A stretch of 46,355 bases of DNA from Candidatus Methanomethylophilus sp. UBA78. GTDB taxonomy: Archaea > Thermoplasmatota > Thermoplasmata > Methanomassiliicoccales > Methanomethylophilaceae. The stretch spans positions 248 to 46,602 of the forward strand of contig DARY01000029.1 in assembly GCA_002503545.1 (NCBI GenBank), written 5' to 3'. Positions 43,310 through 46,355 of the stretch are shown one piece after another (the stretch's first letter is position 1; every line of letters starts with the position of its first letter). Below the pieces are notes generated by a model. That model searched no databases. It was given only the letters and a program-made list of their open reading frames with translations, and had not been told where the DNA came from. A program made the position numbers and the translations under genes.

Positions 43310-44227
43310 TCAATCCTTCAGCAGCGTGTAGAGGACCGCCTTCTGGGCGTGGAGCCTGTTCTCGGCCTGGTCGAACACCACGCTGTGCAGACCCTCGATG
43401 ACCTCGTTGGTGATCTCGTGCCCCCTGTGGGCGGGCAGGCAGTGCATCACGATGCATCCGGGGTTGGCTATGGACAGGAGCTGGTCGTTGATCTGGTACA
43501 TCTGGAACAGTTTGACCGCCTTCTCCTCGGGGGTGTCGTCGCCCATGGAGATCCAGGTGTCGGTGTATAGCACGTCGGCGCCGATGCAGGCCTCCTGCGG
43601 GTCGTGGGAGGCGATGATCCTGCTCCCGTTCTCCGCGGCGATGTTGGCCGCTCCGAGCATGATCTCCGCATTGGGCATCCTGGTGGCTGGGCAGCACGCC
43701 ACCATGTCTATGCCCATGATGGCCGATGCGTAGAGCAGGGAGTTGCACACGTTGTTCCCGTCCCCCAGGTAGACGATCTTCTTGCCGCGGAAGGATCCCA
43801 GCTTCTCCTTGATGGTGACCATGTCGGCCAGGGCCTGGCAGGGGTGCTCCAGGTCGTCGAGTCCGCTGATGACGGGGACGGTGGACCATTCCCCGAGCTT
43901 GTCCATCATCTTGTAGTCGAAGGCGCGGTACATGATGCCGTGGACGAAGCGGCTGAGGACCCTGGCCGTGTCCTCCACGGTCTCGCCGTGCCCCATCTGC
44001 ATCTTGGTGACGTCCAGGTACAGAGCGTGCCCGCCGAGCTCGGTTATGGCGACATCGAAGGACGTCCTGGTCCTGGTGCTGGGTTTCTCGAACATCATGG
44101 CCAGGGTCTTGCCGGCGAGGGGTGCGCCGTGGTGTCCGCGTTCGGCCTTGAGCTTTATTGCCAGATCCACCAGTTCCGGCCACTGGTCCTTCATGTCGAG
44201 GACTGAAATAAGATTCTTCTTTCCCAT
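43310..44227 (-). CDS. argF: Ornithine carbamoyltransferase
   Basis: Joins carbamoyl phosphate and ornithine to citrulline in arginine synthesis, 305 aa as usual. The carbamoyl-phosphate motif STRTRT is at residues 50-55, HPCQ near 130, the ornithine-side DTWISMG near 222, and HCLPAHRG near 263. It stands alone. TTTATCAT (about 44245-44252 as read on the minus strand) is a possible TATA box close to the ATG at 44227. Confidence 0.96.
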   Translation of the reverse strand: MGKKNLISVLDMKDQWPELVDLAIKLKAERGHHGAPLAGKTLAMMFEKPSTRTRTSFDVAITELGGHALYLDVTKMQMGHGETVEDTARVLSRFVHGIMYRAFDYKMMDKLGEWSTVPVISGLDDLEHPCQALADMVTIKEKLGSFRGKKIVYLGDGNNVCNSLLYASAIMGIDMVACCPATRMPNAEIMLGAANIAAENGSRIIASHDPQEACIGADVLYTDTWISMGDDTPEEKAVKLFQMYQINDQLLSIANPGCIVMHCLPAHRGHEITNEVIEGLHSVVFDQAENRLHAQKAVLYTLLKD

Positions 44228-44308
44228 GGCAGGACAATGGCGGTAATGATAAAGTACCTTGCTGTTGAATGGTTCGGCTACAAGTTTTGCTTTCAGGCCA
44301 TAAGTCCA

Positions 44309-44316
44309 TATAAATT
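44309..44316 (+). promoter_or_regulatory. TATA-like box of the DUF169 gene
   Basis: ATATAAAT, 22-29 nt before the ATG at 44338; a leaderless transcript is likely. Confidence 0.5.
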
Positions 44317-44337
44317 ATAGGAAGGAAATATCCGTTT

Positions 44338-45051
44338 ATGACCGATTCCATACTTGACAGAAACAGAGAATACGCGGACAAACTCAAGAAGGTCCTCAGG
44401 CTGAGGCACGAGCCCGTAGCAGTCAGACTCGTGAGGGAGGGGGAGGATTTCCCCGCCTGCGGCACCAAACCCGAAAAGCAGATGAGCCACTGTCAGGCGG
44501 TCTTCGCAGCCAAGAAGGGGGCCTGCCTCGCGCTCCGGCTGGAGGATGAATCCTGCCATGTCGGCGCCTCGGCCCTGAACATGGTCGATACCCCGGCCAA
44601 GGTCGCTTCCGGGGATTTCCATGCCGGCATAGGCATGCACGACAGCGTCGAGGCCGCCCGCAAGATGATCGCCGACAGGATGGTCGTCCCCTTCAAGACC
44701 GCGGGGGAGGTAGTCTGCCCCCTCGGGAAGGCGGACTTCGTGCCGGACGTCGTCGAGATAGTCGACATACCGGAGAGGGTTTACTGGGTCGTCCCCCTGG
44801 AGACGGCGGCCAAGGGCGGACGCGTGCAGTTCTCGACCTCCCCCTTCCAATGCGCCTGCGAGGACGTCACCGCGGTGCCCGTCTGCACCGGGGCCCCGAA
44901 CATTTCCTTGGGATGTTTCGGCTGCAGGAACAAGACCGACATGGCGGCGGACGAGTTGGCCGTCGGGATTCCCTATTCGAGGATACCCGAATACGTCTCC
45001 CGTCTGGACCGCTACGAGTCCGGCCCCATGGCGAAATCCAAGCGCGACTGA
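44338..45051 (+). CDS. DUF169-family protein
   Basis: A 237-aa protein of the DUF169 family, common in methanogens and anaerobes and of unknown function. Seen: the early RHEPVAVRLVREGEDFP, many cysteines (MSHCQAVFAAKKGACLAL, SPFQCACED, LGCFGCRNKTDMAADELAVGIPYS) and a charged tail. The Cys content suggests a metal or redox site. It is monocistronic, with its own TATA-like box and a GC hairpin after the stop, just before the mcr promoter region. Confidence 0.88.
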   Translation: MTDSILDRNREYADKLKKVLRLRHEPVAVRLVREGEDFPACGTKPEKQMSHCQAVFAAKKGACLALRLEDESCHVGASALNMVDTPAKVASGDFHAGIGMHDSVEAARKMIADRMVVPFKTAGEVVCPLGKADFVPDVVEIVDIPERVYWVVPLETAAKGGRVQFSTSPFQCACEDVTAVPVCTGAPNISLGCFGCRNKTDMAADELAVGIPYSRIPEYVSRLDRYESGPMAKSKRD

Positions 45052-45055
45052 GCGC

Positions 45056-45072
45056 GGGGGCCCGAGGCCCCC
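45056..45072 (+). terminator. Hairpin after the DUF169 gene
   Basis: GGGGGCC and GGCCCCC around a 3-nt loop, 5 nt after the stop codon. No strong T-run follows. Confidence 0.5.
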
Positions 45073-45335
45073 TCCAAACCACTTATCGCCGTATTTTTTA
45101 TGTTCCCATGCAGATAGAAGTAACACTGATAAAAATCATTAAATACAAGTGTATACGGAATCCAATCTCCGACACAGGTTTCCGGCATAATCCCGAACCT
45201 TTGGTTTTTCGTATTTTTAAGTGAAAAATGCCATTTTCCAATGGTTTTATATGTTATCCAGCCATTCTTAGTTCTTGCAAGGGGAACGCAGAGGATTAGT
45301 TTTTTCTGCGGGATTGAATAAAAAGGAGGTATAAA
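45073..45335 (+). promoter_or_regulatory. mcr promoter and leader region
   Basis: AT-rich region with several TATA-like boxes: near 45093 (TTTTTTATG), 45137 (TTAAATAC) and the best-placed TTTTATATG at 45245-45253, which would start the transcript near 45275. A hairpin at 45287-45310 (9 pairs including two G-T, 6-nt loop) and the ribosome-binding site AAGGAGGT at 45323-45330 follow. Several promoters for this highly expressed operon are possible but not shown. Confidence 0.5.
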
Positions 45336-46355
45336 ATGCCAAAATACGAGGACGTAATAGACCTGTATGATGACTACGGCAAGCGCATCGCAAAAGATGT
45401 GCCGCTGGAAGCCATCAGTCCGTTGCGCAACAAGGCAATACAGAAAATTGCCTCTCTGACCAAGAGGACCATCGCGATCAACTTGGCCGGTATCGAGAAA
45501 GCTCTCGCCACCGGTGCGATCGCTGGCAGCAAGATCGCTGGAAAAGAGATCGAAGCACCTCTCGTAAAGGACGCAAAGAAACTCGCCGAAGATGTCAAAG
45601 CCATGGTGCAGGTCACCGAGGACGACGACACCATCGTCGAGGTCAAGAACGACGGCAAGCTCATCGTCGTCATTGTCCCTGAGAGCAGGCTCAACGCCGG
45701 AGTGGAGTACACCACCGGCTTCACCGCAGTCGCCGCAGCCATCACCGAGGCCATCATCGACAGGTACAAGGTACCCATGTACAAGGCCAACATGGTAAAG
45801 GCAGCCATCTGGGGAGAGTACCCCCAGACCGTCAACTTCGCCGGATCCAACATCAAGACCATTCTTGAGGTCCCCCAGATGAACGAGGGTGCCGGATTCG
45901 CGCTCAGAAACATCATGTCCAACCACGTGGTCGCCCTCGTCCAGAGGAACGCCATGCAGGGAGCAGCCCTTTCGGCTCTCTTCGAGACCTGCGCCGCCTA
46001 CGAGATGGGAGACGCCATCGGACCCTTCGAGAGACAGCACCTTCTGTCCCTTGCCTACCAGGGCCTGAACGCCAACAACCTCGTCTACTCCCTTATCAAG
46101 AAGAACGGAAAGACCGGAACCGTCGGAACCGTCGTGGAGTCCCTCATGGAGAGGGCCATCGACGATGGCGTCATCCGCGTGAAGGAGACCCTCCCGTCCG
46201 GATACAACGTGTACACCACCGACGACCTTCCCAAATGGAACGCCTACGCCGCAGCCGGAGAGGTTGCAGCCGTCATGGTGAACGTCGGAGCCGCCCGTGC
46301 GGCCCAGGGTGTCCCGTCGACCGTTCTGTACTACAACGACCTGCTCGAGCACGAG
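45336..46355 (+). CDS. mcrB: Methyl-coenzyme M reductase beta subunit (partial, cut by window edge)
   Basis: The first 340 codons of McrB; the family is about 440 aa, so the end lies outside. MCR carries out the last step of methanogenesis, methyl-CoM plus coenzyme B to methane and the heterodisulfide, with nickel cofactor F430. Recognised from PKYEDVIDLYDDYGKRIAKDVPLEAISPLRN, PESRLNAGVEYTTGFTAVAAA and NYRC-free helical segments such as ALSALFETCAAYEMGDAIGPFERQHLLSLAYQ. It has the strongest ribosome-binding site in the window (AAGGAGGT). In relatives mcrB starts the mcrBDCGA operon, so mcrD, C, G and A are expected beyond the edge. Confidence 0.97.
   Translation, partial: MPKYEDVIDLYDDYGKRIAKDVPLEAISPLRNKAIQKIASLTKRTIAINLAGIEKALATGAIAGSKIAGKEIEAPLVKDAKKLAEDVKAMVQVTEDDDTIVEVKNDGKLIVVIVPESRLNAGVEYTTGFTAVAAAITEAIIDRYKVPMYKANMVKAAIWGEYPQTVNFAGSNIKTILEVPQMNEGAGFALRNIMSNHVVALVQRNAMQGAALSALFETCAAYEMGDAIGPFERQHLLSLAYQGLNANNLVYSLIKKNGKTGTVGTVVESLMERAIDDGVIRVKETLPSGYNVYTTDDLPKWNAYAAAGEVAAVMVNVGAARAAQGVPSTVLYYNDLLEHE

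Noticed and set aside
1..46355. CRISPR arrays, insertion sequences, prophage, attachment sites, restriction or defence systems
   Set aside because: No regularly spaced repeats, transposase or integrase motifs, phage genes or defence nucleases were found on reading both strands.

Overview
The window comes from a methylotrophic, H2-dependent methanogen of the order Methanomassiliicoccales (Thermoplasmata), probably the gut or rumen family Methanomethylophilaceae. The evidence is the start of an mcr operon (mcrB at the right edge), a methylcobamide:CoM methyltransferase of the MtbA/MtaA family, methanogenesis marker MtxX, archaeal PolD large subunit, archaeal ribosomal proteins, isoprenoid-lipid genes, and three genes interrupted by in-frame TAG codons, which fits an organism that decodes UAG as pyrrolysine. 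No insertion sequence, phage gene or CRISPR array was seen. Coding density is high, ATGA overlaps are common, and many genes have a TATA-like box about 22-32 nt before the start codon, which suggests leaderless mRNAs.

Layout. 0.1-2.3 kb: MBL hydrolase, Sua5/TsaC and methionine aminopeptidase. 2.35-5.1 kb: tRNA-Leu and the rps13-rps4-rps11-rpoD operon, which has a structured leader. 5.2-9.7 kb (minus): NOG1-like GTPase and polC. 9.7-13.7 kb (minus): a giant surface/pilin-like gene with a lamin-tail domain and an in-frame TAG. 13.8-16.8 kb: tetraether-synthase-like radical SAM enzyme, ferredoxin and geranylgeranyl reductase, a membrane-lipid operon. 16.9-19.6 kb (minus): aminotransferase, unknown protein, mevalonate kinase. 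19.7-22.5 kb: two-TM protein with in-frame TAG, HD hydrolase, tRNA-dihydrouridine synthase. 22.5-24.5 kb (minus): RNase P Rpp21, YhbY-like RNA-binding protein, SerRS. 24.7-26.2 kb: rpl10e and dph2. 26.2-28.8 kb: mtxX-queD-queC-queE (preQ0/archaeosine pathway). 28.8-30.1 kb (minus): Mrp/NBP35 and a NifX-like protein.

30.2-31.3 kb: a membrane glycosyltransferase split by a run of ten Gs, a likely phase-variable or broken gene. 31.3-33.4 kb: small membrane protein, VOC protein, flavodoxin-like reductase, and an unknown Cys-containing protein with a palindrome at its promoter. 33.7-37.2 kb: PUA protein, HD phosphohydrolase, RtcB ligase, tRNA-His. 37.2-40 kb: methylcobamide:CoM methyltransferase and an MFS transporter. 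40-46.4 kb: metallophosphoesterase, DHH/RecJ-like protein with in-frame TAG, DMT transporter, ornithine carbamoyltransferase, DUF169 protein, and mcrB (cut by the window edge).

Most notable: three in-frame TAGs in genes that are not methylamine methyltransferases; a G10 tract in a glycosyltransferase; a 9-mer ATGTGCCAG present far above chance; a lipid operon whose radical SAM enzyme lacks a Cys motif I remember from related proteins; and an apparent ATA start codon in sua5. All calls come from reading the sequence, with no database search.
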